Assembly: GCA_035277145.1 (NCBI GenBank)
Contig: DATELA010000064.1
Location: 22,838-86,837 of the forward strand
Length of the DNA: 64,000 bases
Source of the DNA: DASRAP01 sp035277145
Lineage (GTDB): Bacteria > Gemmatimonadota > Gemmatimonadetes > Gemmatimonadales > Gemmatimonadaceae
Direction: 5' to 3'
The notes below the pieces were generated by a model. That model was not told the origin of the DNA. It worked only from the letters and a program-made list of their open reading frames with translations, and searched no databases. The first letter of the stretch is position 1, and the number at the start of each line of letters is the position of its first letter. Below, piece after piece: positions 7,806 to 18,512 of this stretch. Both the position numbers and the translations under genes were made by a program.

Positions 7806-9752
7806 ATGGCTGAGAAGGTTATCGGTATCGACCTGGGCACCACGAACTCCGTCGTCGCAGTTATGGAAGGCGGCGATCCGGTCGTTATCCCGAACGCTGA
7901 AGGCGGCCGCACCACGCCGTCTGTTGTTGGTTTTACCAAGGATTCCGAGCGCCTCGTCGGACAAATCGCGAAGCGCCAGGCCGTCACGAACCCGACGAAC
8001 ACGGTCTTCTCCATCAAGCGGTTCATGGGGCGCCGCGTCAGCGAAGTCTCCGAAGAGACGAAGCGCGTTCCGTACAAAGTCGCGGCCGGTCCGAACGAGG
8101 TCGCGTCCGTCGAGGTTCAGGGCAAGCGGTACACGCCGCCGGAAATCTCGGCGATGATTCTGCAGAAAATGAAGCAGACCGCCGAGGACTATCTCGGACA
8201 TAAAGTCGAGAAGGCGGTCGTGACCGTTCCTGCGTACTTCAACGACGCGCAACGTCAGGCGACGAAGGACGCCGGCAAGATCGCGGGCCTCGAAGTGCTG
8301 CGCATCATCAACGAGCCAACCGCCGCAGCGCTCGCATACGGACTCGATAAAAAGAAAGACGAGAAGGTCGCCGTATTCGACCTTGGCGGCGGTACCTACG
8401 ACATCTCAGTGCTCGAGTTGTACGACGTCGACGGTACGCGCCAGTTCGAAGTGAAATCCACCAACGGTGACACGCACCTTGGCGGTGACGATTTCGACCA
8501 GCGCGTCATCGATTGGCTCGTCGCCGAATTCAAGCGCGATCAGGCAATCGATCTTTCGAAAGATCCGATGGCGCTGCAGCGACTGAAGGAAGCCGCTGAA
8601 AAAGCGAAGATGGAATTGTCGTCGACGCTGCAAACGGACATCAACCTTCCGTTCATTACCGCTGACCAAAGCGGACCGAAGCATCTCAACTATCAGTTGA
8701 CGCGCGCGAAGTTTGAGCAGCTCGTCGACGATCTCATTCAGCGTACGTCTGCGCCGATGAAGCAGGCGTTGAGCGACGCGGGACTCAAGCCGTCGGAAAT
8801 CGACGAAGTGATTCTCGTCGGCGGTTCGACGCGCATTCCGAAGATTCAGCAGATCGTCAAAGACTTCTTCGGCAAAGATCCCAACAAGGGCGTGAATCCC
8901 GACGAAGTCGTCGCGATTGGCGCAGCGATTCAGGGCGCGGTGCTTACCGGCGAGCAGAAGGACGTGTTGCTGCTCGACGTCACGCCGCTCTCACTGGGCA
9001 TCGAGACACTCGGCGGCGTTACGACGGTTCTCATTCCGCGCAACACGACGATTCCGACCAAGAAGAGCGAAATCTTCTCGACAGCGGACGACAATCAGAC
9101 CACCGTCGAGATTCACGTGCTGCAAGGCGAACGCCAGCTCGCGCGCGACAATCGCACGATTGGAAAATTCCAGCTCACCGGAATTCCGCCGGCACCGCGC
9201 GGCATGCCACAGGTTGAAGTCACGTTCGACATCGACGCGAACGGCATTCTGCACGTGTCTGCACGCGACAAGGCGACGGGCAAAGAGCAGAAGATTCGCA
9301 TCGAAGCGTCGAGCGGTCTCTCGGACAAAGACATCGAGAAGATGGTCAATGAAGCCGAGAAGAACGCGTCCGAAGACAAGAAACGGCGCGAAGAAATCGA
9401 CACACGCAATCGCCTCGACTCGATGACGTACGAAGTCGAGAAGAACGCGAAGGAGTGGTCCGACAAAATTCCGGCCGAGCTCAAGACGCGTCTCGATACG
9501 GCAGTCGAGCGGGCCCGAAAGGCACTGCGCGGTGACGACATGAACGAAGTCAGGGCCGCGCAGGAAGAGTTGTCGAATGCCTATCAGGAAGCGGGTCGTT
9601 CGTTCTATGCTTCTTCACAGCAGTCGTCAGGTACTCCGGGAGACTCCGGAGCCCAGGGCGCACCGAACGCTCAGGAAACTGCGGGTGGGGCGAAAGGTGA
9701 CGAAGTTGCAGAGGCGGATTACGAAATCGTCGATGAGACGAAGAAATCCTGA
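7806..9752 (+). CDS. dnaK: Molecular chaperone DnaK (Hsp70)
   Basis: A 648-residue full-length Hsp70. The nucleotide-binding domain has IGIDLGTTNS at the N-terminus, VPAYFNDAQRQATKDAG, DLGGGTYDIS and EVILVGGSTRIPK. The linker DVLLLDVTPLSLGIET leads into the substrate-binding domain, and the C-terminus is an acidic tail ending EIVDETKKS, close to the usual EEVD-like bacterial ending. It refolds and disaggregates cytosolic proteins with DnaJ/GrpE, which are not adjacent here. htrA follows 39 bases downstream, probably in the same transcription unit. Confidence 0.98.
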   Translation: MAEKVIGIDLGTTNSVVAVMEGGDPVVIPNAEGGRTTPSVVGFTKDSERLVGQIAKRQAVTNPTNTVFSIKRFMGRRVSEVSEETKRVPYKVAAGPNEVASVEVQGKRYTPPEISAMILQKMKQTAEDYLGHKVEKAVVTVPAYFNDAQRQATKDAGKIAGLEVLRIINEPTAAALAYGLDKKKDEKVAVFDLGGGTYDISVLELYDVDGTRQFEVKSTNGDTHLGGDDFDQRVIDWLVAEFKRDQAIDLSKDPMALQRLKEAAEKAKMELSSTLQTDINLPFITADQSGPKHLNYQLTRAKFEQLVDDLIQRTSAPMKQALSDAGLKPSEIDEVILVGGSTRIPKIQQIVKDFFGKDPNKGVNPDEVVAIGAAIQGAVLTGEQKDVLLLDVTPLSLGIETLGGVTTVLIPRNTTIPTKKSEIFSTADDNQTTVEIHVLQGERQLARDNRTIGKFQLTGIPPAPRGMPQVEVTFDIDANGILHVSARDKATGKEQKIRIEASSGLSDKDIEKMVNEAEKNASEDKKRREEIDTRNRLDSMTYEVEKNAKEWSDKIPAELKTRLDTAVERARKALRGDDMNEVRAAQEELSNAYQEAGRSFYASSQQSSGTPGDSGAQGAPNAQETAGGAKGDEVAEADYEIVDETKKS

Positions 9753-9791
9753 CGGCCGGTGTATCACAGGTAACTCGCTGATGAGGAGATC

Positions 9792-11351
9792 ATGAGACTT
9801 CCCAACTTTTCCGCGCTGCGCCAACGCCCGATCGGGACCGCAGCGATGTTCTTCGTAGTCGGTGTGTTTTTCGCGTCCGCGATGGACTGGACGCCAGGCA
9901 CGCAGGCACAACAAAGCGGTCCAGTCACGGCGCGTAACGCGTCGCAAACGCTGAAGGGACTCGAGGAAACGTCGAACGCGTTCGCGGCGATTGCGGAGCA
10001 CGTCACGCCTGCGGTCGTCGCAATTCAAACACGCACGCGGCAGCGAACGGTCGAGCGCGGTTCGCAGGAAGATCGCAATCTTCCGCCGGAGATTCGCCGA
10101 TTCTTCGGCGAGGGTAACGGTGGCCCGCAAGTGATTCCGCCGCAGCAAGGCAGCGGCTCGGGCTTCATCATTTCGCCCGACGGCTACATCGTCACGAACC
10201 GGCACGTGGTGAACAACGCCGATCAGATCTCCGTCGCGATGGCGGACCACAAAACGTACGCGGCGAAGCTCGTTGGACAGGATGAACAGACCGACGTCGC
10301 CGTCATCAAGATCGACGGAAAGAATCTTCCGACGATCGATATCGGCGACGACGAGCGAATGCGTGTTGGTGAGTGGGTGCTCGCGATCGGCAATCCGCTC
10401 GGACTCGATTTCACTGTGACCGCGGGCATCGTGAGCGCAAAGGGACGCACGAGCTCACAAGTGCGCGTCGGACAATCGACGTCGTCGATCACGGATTTCA
10501 TTCAGACGGACGCCGCGATCAACATGGGTAATTCCGGCGGACCGCTCGTGAACATTCGCGGCGAAGTCGTCGGCATCAACACGGCGATTGCGAGCCCGAC
10601 CGGTTACAACGCCGGTTATGGTTTCGCGATTCCGGTTGGTCTCGCGCGCGTCGTGTGGCAGGACTTGATCGAACACGGCCGCATCGTGCGCGCGCAACTC
10701 GGCGTGTCGATTGGTGAAGTCACGCCTGAAGATGCGCAGGCCGCCGGATTGAGATCGATTGGCGGCGCGATGGTGTCGGGTTGCAATCCGAGCGAGACCG
10801 AATCGCCCGCATGCCGCGCGGGACTCCGCGAAGGCGACGTGATTGTGGCTGTCGACGGCAAATCGGTTGATCGCGTGTCGACGCTGCAACGCGCCGTGCG
10901 CTCGAAAAAACCCGGCGAAAGTGCGCGCGTCGCGGTGATGCGCTACGGAAAAGAAATGAACTTCAACGTGAAGTTGAACGAGATGGAATCGGCGCGCCGG
11001 GTTGCGGACGCCGGAACAACTCGTTCAACAGCGGTCGAAAAGAATGTCGGCAGTCCGCTCGGAATTCAGGTCGAAGCGGTGAGCGAGCAGTTCGCCAAGA
11101 CGAACGAGATTCCCGCGGAGTTCCGCGGTCTGCGCATTGTCGACGTTGATCCAGAAGGTCCGTCGGGTGAGAAGCTTGCGCCCATCGACGTGATCGTCGC
11201 GGCGTTGCCATCAGGTGAACGCGTCCGCACGCCCGAGGATCTGCAGAAGGCGCTGAGTGGCAAACGCCCAGGCGATGTCGTGTCGTTCAAGGTCTACGAT
11301 CTGGACCGGCAGACGACGCGCATCGCGAACGTCCGGATTGGCAACAAATAG
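9792..11351 (+). CDS. degP: Periplasmic serine protease/chaperone, HtrA/DegP (Do) family
   Basis: A 519-residue protein. A hydrophobic N-terminal segment (about 15-31) acts as signal peptide or anchor. The trypsin-like domain carries the triad H138 (VTNRHVVNN), D168 (QTDVAVIKID) and S248 (MGNSGGPLV). Two PDZ domains follow (about 285-380 and 425-515). It degrades or holds misfolded envelope proteins. GAGGAG lies 7 bases before the ATG. A strong intrinsic terminator follows. Its place directly after dnaK fits a stress-response unit. Confidence 0.95.
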   Translation: MRLPNFSALRQRPIGTAAMFFVVGVFFASAMDWTPGTQAQQSGPVTARNASQTLKGLEETSNAFAAIAEHVTPAVVAIQTRTRQRTVERGSQEDRNLPPEIRRFFGEGNGGPQVIPPQQGSGSGFIISPDGYIVTNRHVVNNADQISVAMADHKTYAAKLVGQDEQTDVAVIKIDGKNLPTIDIGDDERMRVGEWVLAIGNPLGLDFTVTAGIVSAKGRTSSQVRVGQSTSSITDFIQTDAAINMGNSGGPLVNIRGEVVGINTAIASPTGYNAGYGFAIPVGLARVVWQDLIEHGRIVRAQLGVSIGEVTPEDAQAAGLRSIGGAMVSGCNPSETESPACRAGLREGDVIVAVDGKSVDRVSTLQRAVRSKKPGESARVAVMRYGKEMNFNVKLNEMESARRVADAGTTRSTAVEKNVGSPLGIQVEAVSEQFAKTNEIPAEFRGLRIVDVDPEGPSGEKLAPIDVIVAALPSGERVRTPEDLQKALSGKRPGDVVSFKVYDLDRQTTRIANVRIGNK

Positions 11352-11378
11352 CTCAGCAAGCCGGGGAGCAGGACAGCG

Positions 11379-11409
11379 GGGCGGCTCGAAAGAGCCGCCC
11401 TGTTTTTTT
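11379..11409 (+). terminator. Intrinsic terminator after htrA/degP
   Basis: Nine-base-pair stem GGGCGGCTC / GAGCCGCCC with a GAAA tetraloop, followed by TGTTTTTTT. It is a textbook Rho-independent terminator. Confidence 0.95.
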
Positions 11410-11453
11410 ACGATTGGACCTGTGCGCTCGTAGATTGAGTGCGCAGAGCGCTC

Positions 11454-11535
11454 GCGAGCGTGGCGGAACTGGCAGACGCGCAGGACTTAGGATCCTGTGG
11501 GGAAACCCGTGTGGGTTCGACTCCCACCGTTCGCA
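11454..11535 (+). tRNA. tRNA-Leu (anticodon TAG)
   Basis: Acceptor stem GCGAGCG / CGTTCGC with discriminator A. The anticodon stem-loop is CAGGA-CTTAGGA-TCCTG, giving anticodon TAG. A long variable arm (class II, TGGGGAAACCCGT region) and the T-arm GTGGGTTCGACTCCCAC are present. CCA is not encoded. Confidence 0.95.
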
Positions 11536-11549
11536 TCCGCACAAAGGAC

Positions 11550-11627
11550 GGAAGACGGACAACTGAAGTGAGAACTGAGAGGAAAACGACGCGTTCCTCT
11601 CACTTCTCACTTCAATGTCCGTCTTCC
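11550..11627. repeat. Long imperfect hairpin between tRNA-Leu and tig
   Basis: Three stem blocks pair in order around an AACGACGCG loop with single-base symmetric bulges: GGAAGACGGACA with TGTCCGTCTTCC, TGAAGTGAGAA with TTCTCACTTCA, and TGAGAGGAA with TTCCTCTCA. It belongs to the same GA-rich palindrome family seen at 4.8 and 6.7 kb and may terminate or process the tRNA transcript. Confidence 0.8.
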
Positions 11628-11650
11628 CTCCTTGTTAGATTCCCCGATCC

Positions 11651-12898
11651 ATGAATGTCACGATAGAGTCTACTAAATCCGAGGGCGTCGAGCGCCGCAT
11701 ACGCGTCTCCGTCCCCGCCGATGAAGTGAGTGCTGCGACCGACCGCGCCGCCCGTCGTTACGCCACCGCCGCCCGTCTGCCCGGATTCCGCAAAGGGAAA
11801 GCGCCTCCCGCAATGGTTCGCAAGAAATTCGCGAACGAAATCCAGCAGGAAGCGCTCGAAGAATTGCTGCGCGGTGCGTACGAGTCCGTCGTTTCCAAAG
11901 AACAATTACAGCTCGCCGCCCAACCGCACGCACACGATGTGAAGTTCGGCGAAGGCCAGGCGCTCACGTTCGAATTGCATTGTGAACTGCGGCCCGAAGT
12001 GAAGCTCGACCGCGTACATGGATTCAGCGTGGTGCGTCCGAAAACCGACGTCACCGACGCCGCCGTCACCGAACAAATCGACCGTTTGCGTTCCGCGCGC
12101 GCGGCGTGGACGCCAACCACAGACAAACCCAAGGAAGGCGATCTCGTCACGGTCATGCTCGCGTCCGCCGAAGAATCGGGCGCGATGGGCGAACAAACCG
12201 AATACAAAGTCGAACTCGGCGCCGGCCAGGCGATTGCGGGGGTCGAAGAAGTCATCATGACGTGCGCGCCCGGCGAGACCATCGAACGGCCCGTGCGCTG
12301 GCCCGACGACTTCCCGGACACGGCGCAGGCGGGAAAAACGAAAACTGTTCGCGTCACGCTCGTCGACGTCAAACGAAAAGAACTGCCCACGCTCGACGAC
12401 GCGTTCGCGCGCGAGCTCGGCGATTTCGATTCGCTCGACGCTCTGACCAAAGCCGTACGCGAAGATCTCGGCGCAAGCGCGACGCGCGATGCAGATGCCG
12501 CGGTTCGTCAACGATTGCTCGACGAGATTCTCGCGGCGAATTCCTTCGCGGTGCCGCCAAGCTGGGTGAAGCGTCTCATTGCGGGTTACATGGAGATGTT
12601 CCGCGTACCCGAAGGCGAGCAGGAAAAGTTCGTGCAGGAGTTTGCGGCAACCGCCGAGCGTCAGGTGCGCCGCGAAACTGTCGTCGAAACGCTGGCTGAG
12701 CGCGAGAAACTCGCGGCGACCGAGAAGGATGTCGATGATAGAGTGACGGAACTCGCGCAAAAGCGCGGCACCGAACCTGGTGCGCTGTACGCGTCCCTCG
12801 AAAAAGCGGGACGTCTCAAGGAACTGGAACGATCCATCACAGAAGATCGTGTGTTCGCGTGGCTGTTCGAGCGGAACACGATTGTGCCCGAAGCGTAG
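11651..12898 (+). CDS. tig: Trigger factor (ribosome-associated chaperone)
   Basis: A 415-residue protein. The N-terminal ribosome-binding domain has the L23-docking signature (LPGFRKGKAPPAMVRKKF, near residue 40). A short FKBP-type prolyl-isomerase region follows (LVTVMLASAEESG... about 155-235), then a helical C-terminal domain. It shields nascent chains at the exit tunnel. The tig-clpP-clpX-lon order is widespread in bacteria and supports the call. Only ten bases separate it from clpP. Confidence 0.95.
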   Translation: MNVTIESTKSEGVERRIRVSVPADEVSAATDRAARRYATAARLPGFRKGKAPPAMVRKKFANEIQQEALEELLRGAYESVVSKEQLQLAAQPHAHDVKFGEGQALTFELHCELRPEVKLDRVHGFSVVRPKTDVTDAAVTEQIDRLRSARAAWTPTTDKPKEGDLVTVMLASAEESGAMGEQTEYKVELGAGQAIAGVEEVIMTCAPGETIERPVRWPDDFPDTAQAGKTKTVRVTLVDVKRKELPTLDDAFARELGDFDSLDALTKAVREDLGASATRDADAAVRQRLLDEILAANSFAVPPSWVKRLIAGYMEMFRVPEGEQEKFVQEFAATAERQVRRETVVETLAEREKLAATEKDVDDRVTELAQKRGTEPGALYASLEKAGRLKELERSITEDRVFAWLFERNTIVPEA

Positions 12899-12908
12899 AG
12901 AGAAAAAA

Positions 12909-13541
12909 ATGGCGCTGATTCCCAACCCATTCGTCATCGAACGGTCCAGTCGCGGCGAGCGCAGCTACGATGTGTATTCGCGGCTGCTCATGGACCGAAT
13001 CGTGTTTCTCGGAACACCGATCAACGACGACGTCGCGAACCTCATCATCGCACAGCTGCTCTTCCTCGAGGCGGACAACCCGGGCCGCGACATTCATTTG
13101 TATATCAATTCGCCCGGCGGCTCCGTCTCATCCGGCCTCGCGATCTACGACACCATGCAATACCTGAAGTCGCCGGTGAACACGATCTGCGTGGGACTCG
13201 CGGCCTCCATGGCGGCGATGCTCCTCGCGGCGGGTACCAAAGGCAAACGCTCGGCGCTGCCACACGCGCGCCTCATGATCCACCAGCCGTCGGGCGGCGC
13301 ACAGGGTTCGGCGGCCGAAATCGAGATTCAGGCCAAGGAAATCCTGTACATGCGGGCGCAAATGCACACGCTGTTCGGGAAGCACACCGGGCGCCCCGTC
13401 GAGCAGATCGAGCGGGACATGGATCGGGACAACTTCATGTCTGCCGCCGAGGCACGGGGGTATGGCCTGATCGACAACGTGCTCGAAAAAGCGGAAGAAG
13501 GCGTGGGAGCCTCGGGGCCACGGTCGGTTCCCGGGGTATGA
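12909..13541 (+). CDS. clpP: ATP-dependent Clp protease proteolytic subunit
   Basis: 210 residues from the ATG at 12909 (an in-frame upstream extension would overlap tig). The catalytic triad is S100 (GLAASMAAM), H125 (MIHQPSGG) and D174 (MDRDNFMSA). The N-terminal IPNPFVIERSSRGERSYDVY and DRIVFLGTPIND are typical ClpP. Fourteen subunits form the chamber into which ClpX feeds substrates. It is the middle gene of tig-clpP-clpX. Confidence 0.97.
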   Translation: MALIPNPFVIERSSRGERSYDVYSRLLMDRIVFLGTPINDDVANLIIAQLLFLEADNPGRDIHLYINSPGGSVSSGLAIYDTMQYLKSPVNTICVGLAASMAAMLLAAGTKGKRSALPHARLMIHQPSGGAQGSAAEIEIQAKEILYMRAQMHTLFGKHTGRPVEQIERDMDRDNFMSAAEARGYGLIDNVLEKAEEGVGASGPRSVPGV

Positions 13542-13604
13542 AATTCCGCGCGTAACCCTTTTGGTTGCTTGACCGTCGTTTTGAGACGGGGGTAGAATGA
13601 CGTG

Positions 13605-14855
<1,251 letters not shown>

Positions 14856-14859
14856 GCCT

Positions 14860-17253
14860 CTGACGCTGCGCCTGACGCGCGACACGGACGAGTTTGACGT
14901 CCCGGAGCGGCTGCCGACGCTGCCACTCCGGGACGTTGTGCTCTTTCCCTACGCGGTGATGCCGTTGATGGTGGGCCGGCCGGCATCGCTGGCTGCGCTC
15001 GCTACGGCCGGGGACGGCGGGTATCTGCTCGTGGTCGCGCAAAAGGATCCCGAATGCGCCGAACCTGGCGCCGCCGATCTGTTCCGCATCGGGACGGTCG
15101 CGCGCGTGCGCACGCAGTCGTCGATGGCGTCGGGCGGCGGAACCATTCGTGTGATGCTCGAAGGCGTCGCGCGCGTACGCGTGACGCGATTTGGGACGCG
15201 GGGCGGAATGATTCGCGCGAACGTCGAGCCGATGCCGCTGATGAGCGGCGACGACGACGCCAAAGTCGAACCGCTCGAACGCGCGGTTGCGTCGCTGTTC
15301 GACGAATACGTCGCGCTGCAGCGAAAGCTTCCGTCCGAAGTCGCCGCACTTGTTCAGGCGGGGAATTCGATCGAGCGGCGCGCGTACGCCATTGCGGCGC
15401 ACATCGGCGTGCGGCACGAGGTCCGCCAGAGTTTGCTGGAAGTCCCGACGCTCGCGGCGTTTCTCATGCGGCTCTCCGAGATCCTGCGCGGCGAACTCGA
15501 TTTGCTCGGCCTCGAACGGAAACTCGAAGACGAAGTACGCGGCGCGGTGGTGCGCAATCAGCGCGAGTTTTTTCTCACGGAACAACTCAAGGCGATCCAC
15601 CGCGAGCTGGGCCAGGACGACGTCGACGATCTCCTCGACGTCGAGAAGCAACTCGCGGAGAAAGTTTTGCCCGACACGGTACGCGAACGTGCAACGCGCG
15701 AGATGCGCAAGCTGCGACGCACGCCGCCGGCATCACCGGAACATGCGGTGTCGCGCAACTATCTCGACTGGATTATTGGGTTGCCGTGGCGCGAACGCAC
15801 GGATGACGTGCTCGACCTCGTGCGCGCGCGCGCGATTCTCGACGAAGAACACCACGGACTCGACGAAGTCAAAGAGCGCATTCTCGATTACCTCGCCGCG
15901 CTGACGCTCGCGGGAACGCTCACCGGTCCCCTGCTCTGCCTCGTCGGCCCGCCCGGTACCGGCAAGACATCGCTGGGCCGCGCTGTCGCGCGCGCACTCG
16001 GACGCAAGTTCGTTCGTGTTTCGCTCGGCGGTGTGCGCGATGAAGCCGAGATTCGCGGACACCGGCGCACGTATGTCGGCGCGATGCCGGGACGGATCAT
16101 TCAAGGCATGCGTCGCGCGGAAGTCGTGAATCCGGTGTTTCTGCTCGACGAGATCGACAAGCTCGGCGCCGATTGGCGCGGCGATCCATCGTCGGCATTG
16201 CTCGAAGTGCTCGACGCGGAACAACACAAAGCATTCAGCGATCATTACCTCGAGCTCGACTACGATCTGTCTCAGGTTTTGTTCATCACGACCGCGAACT
16301 CACTCGGCGGCATTCCTGAACCGTTGCGCGATCGGTTGGAGATTCTGCGATTGCCCGGCTACATCGATCAGGAAAAGCTCGCGATCGCGCGACAACATCT
16401 CATCCCGCGACAGCTCACCGCACACGGGATTCCCGTCGAGAGCGTGACGTGGGATGCGGATGCGCTGATCGGCATGCTGCGGCGGTACACGCGCGAAGCA
16501 GGCGTTCGTGAATTGGAGCGTCGTATTGCGCGCGTGACACGCAAGCTCGTACGCGAGCGGATTGCCGCCGGCGCCAACGCGCCCGCGCATCAAACTGTGC
16601 GCGCGACGTCGTTGCACGACTACCTCGGCGTTCCGCCATATGACGATGACGAGAACACGGTTGAGGATCGCGTTGGCGTTGCGTCAGGACTCGCATATAC
16701 GAATGCGGGTGGTGAAAAGCTCGATATCGAAGTGAGCATTGTTCCGGGCCGCGGACGATTGCAGTTGACGGGAACGCTGGGCGACGTGATGAAGGAATCG
16801 GCGAGCGCCGCGCTGAGTTACGTGCGTGCGCGCGCGGTGGCACTCGGCATCGATCGCGATTTTCCGAAAGGCCACGACATTCACGTGCACATTCCCGCGG
16901 GCGCGACGCCGAAGGACGGACCGTCGGCCGGTATTGCAATCGCAGCGGCGCTCGTCAGTGCTGTTACCGGCGTGTCAGTGCGCGGTGACGTTGCGCTGAC
17001 GGGTGAGATCACGCTGCGCGGACGCGTGCTTGCGGTCGGTGGCTTGAAGGAAAAGGCTGTTGCCGCGCACCGGCACGAATTGAAGAACGTCGTGATACCG
17101 CATGGCAACGCGCGCGACATCGAAGAGATTCCGGCTGAAGTGCGCGAGGGGACCGTGTTTCATCCGGTCAAAACGATGGACGAAGCGCTGGCCGTCGCGT
17201 TGCGCGCTTCGCCGAAGAGTGTCGCGGTCGCAGCGAGTGTCACCACTCACTAA
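14860..17253 (+). CDS. lon: ATP-dependent protease Lon, apparent CTG start
   Basis: The first ATG/GTG/TTG of this frame is a GTG at 14938, but the conserved Lon N-terminus LPTLPLRDVVLFPYAVMPL begins upstream, at 14911. Upstream codons stay open, with in-frame CTG at 14860, 14866 and 14872 and no canonical start, so a CTG (14860 gives about 797 residues) is the likely initiator, four bases after the clpX stop. Domains: substrate-binding N-domain, AAA+ with Walker A GPPGTGKTSL and LDEIDKLG, and the C-terminal Ser-Lys protease (S in KDGPSAGIAIA, K in GGLKEKAVAAHR). It degrades damaged cytosolic proteins. Confidence 0.93.
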   Translation: MTLRLTRDTDEFDVPERLPTLPLRDVVLFPYAVMPLMVGRPASLAALATAGDGGYLLVVAQKDPECAEPGAADLFRIGTVARVRTQSSMASGGGTIRVMLEGVARVRVTRFGTRGGMIRANVEPMPLMSGDDDAKVEPLERAVASLFDEYVALQRKLPSEVAALVQAGNSIERRAYAIAAHIGVRHEVRQSLLEVPTLAAFLMRLSEILRGELDLLGLERKLEDEVRGAVVRNQREFFLTEQLKAIHRELGQDDVDDLLDVEKQLAEKVLPDTVRERATREMRKLRRTPPASPEHAVSRNYLDWIIGLPWRERTDDVLDLVRARAILDEEHHGLDEVKERILDYLAALTLAGTLTGPLLCLVGPPGTGKTSLGRAVARALGRKFVRVSLGGVRDEAEIRGHRRTYVGAMPGRIIQGMRRAEVVNPVFLLDEIDKLGADWRGDPSSALLEVLDAEQHKAFSDHYLELDYDLSQVLFITTANSLGGIPEPLRDRLEILRLPGYIDQEKLAIARQHLIPRQLTAHGIPVESVTWDADALIGMLRRYTREAGVRELERRIARVTRKLVRERIAAGANAPAHQTVRATSLHDYLGVPPYDDDENTVEDRVGVASGLAYTNAGGEKLDIEVSIVPGRGRLQLTGTLGDVMKESASAALSYVRARAVALGIDRDFPKGHDIHVHIPAGATPKDGPSAGIAIAAALVSAVTGVSVRGDVALTGEITLRGRVLAVGGLKEKAVAAHRHELKNVVIPHGNARDIEEIPAEVREGTVFHPVKTMDEALAVALRASPKSVAVAASVTTH

Positions 17254-17257
17254 ACCC

Positions 17258-17872
17258 GTGGACCCGCTCGTCATTCGATCCGTTGAGTTTCTTGGTGGAA
17301 TGGCGGAGCCCGGCGGTTGGCGCCCCGACAGCACACTGCCCGAAGTCGCGTTCAGCGGCCGCTCGAATGTGGGCAAATCGTCGTTGCTCAACGCGCTCGT
17401 GCGTCGCAAAGCGATGGCACGGGTTTCCAACACACCTGGTCGTACGCGCGAAGTGAACTTTTTTCGCGTGAACGACGAGTTCGTGCTCGCCGATTTACCG
17501 GGCTACGGATACGCGAAGGTCAGCAAGGAAGAGAAAGCAAAGTGGAAGCCGCTCATCGAGGCATATCTCACGACGTCATCGCAGTTGCGTGGCATCGTGC
17601 AGTTGATCGACATCCGCCACGATCCAACGACGGACGATCTCCAGATGCTCGATTGGCTCGCGACGCTCGGCGCGCCGGCGCTCATCGTCGCGACGAAGGC
17701 CGATAAGGTGTCGAAGACGGCGGTCGCGACACGTGTTGCGCAGTTGTCGACGCTGCTGGGCCTCGATCCGGATGCTATTCTTCCGCACAGCAGCACGACC
17801 GGTGCGGGGCGCGACGAACTCGCGGCGGCCGTGTTGGATCTCATCAAGCAAGCGCCATGGCGAGAACAATGA
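17258..17872 (+). CDS. engB: Ribosome-biogenesis GTPase EngB/YsxC
   Basis: 204 residues from GTG 17258 (GTG 17237, inside the lon end, is an alternative). G1 is GRSNVGKSSLLN, G2-region NTPGRTREVNFF, G3 DLPGYGYAKV and G4 ATKADKV. Small TrmE-like GTPases of this type help assemble the 50S subunit. The gene starts four bases after lon, so it is co-transcribed. Confidence 0.95.
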   Translation: MDPLVIRSVEFLGGMAEPGGWRPDSTLPEVAFSGRSNVGKSSLLNALVRRKAMARVSNTPGRTREVNFFRVNDEFVLADLPGYGYAKVSKEEKAKWKPLIEAYLTTSSQLRGIVQLIDIRHDPTTDDLQMLDWLATLGAPALIVATKADKVSKTAVATRVAQLSTLLGLDPDAILPHSSTTGAGRDELAAAVLDLIKQAPWREQ

Positions 17873-18510
17873 GAATCACGAACATCGCGTGTGCCGTCAT
17901 CATCAGTTCGGCGTGCGCAGCGAGCGGCGGAACGTCGGGCGAACCTGCTGCGACGCCCGCGGCGCCGCGCGCGCAGCAGCAGGACACGAGCGCACTCATT
18001 CCCGCGGGGTACGGCTCGCTGCGCCAGGAAGAGATTGCGCTCACGCTCAACACGAACGGACTCATCGTTCGCGCGCTACCGCTCGACGACAATTTCATTC
18101 GCACGCTGTCGCCCGATTCGTACCGCACCATGCTCGGCCAGCGCGAAAGCAAGCGCGCCGCGATCGACAGCATTGCGCGGCGCACGGGAACGCAGTCGGT
18201 GGATCTCTGGTACGTGTCGTTCTTCAATGAACAACCTGGCGAGGCGCGCTTTTCGCCGCGCGACGTGTTGCTGACGAATCAAGGACGCGACTTTCGTCCG
18301 CTCGAGATACTTCCGCTGACGCCGGGATTCGGCGAATACCGCGTCCGCCAGCGCCAATTGCACGCCGCGATTTATGTGTTCGACGGCGCGCTCGATCCGA
18401 ATCAGGTACTCACGCTCGCGGTCGAGACAACGCGCGGTGGCGACTGGCAGACGGTGCTGTTGAGAGTGGAGCGAGAACGAGCAACAATTCGAGCCAGAGC
18501 GGGGAGATAG
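17869..18510 (+). CDS. Putative lipoprotein of unknown function
   Basis: 213 residues from an ATG overlapping the engB stop (ATGA). The N-terminus MRITNIACAVIISSACAASG has a lipobox-like S-A-C at about residue 16, followed by a Ser/Ala/Pro-rich linker. The remaining 170 residues are a mixed soluble domain with no motif I recognise. It is probably anchored in the envelope and co-expressed with lon-engB. Confidence 0.7.
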   Translation: MRITNIACAVIISSACAASGGTSGEPAATPAAPRAQQQDTSALIPAGYGSLRQEEIALTLNTNGLIVRALPLDDNFIRTLSPDSYRTMLGQRESKRAAIDSIARRTGTQSVDLWYVSFFNEQPGEARFSPRDVLLTNQGRDFRPLEILPLTPGFGEYRVRQRQLHAAIYVFDGALDPNQVLTLAVETTRGGDWQTVLLRVERERATIRARAGR

Positions 18511-18512
18511 CA

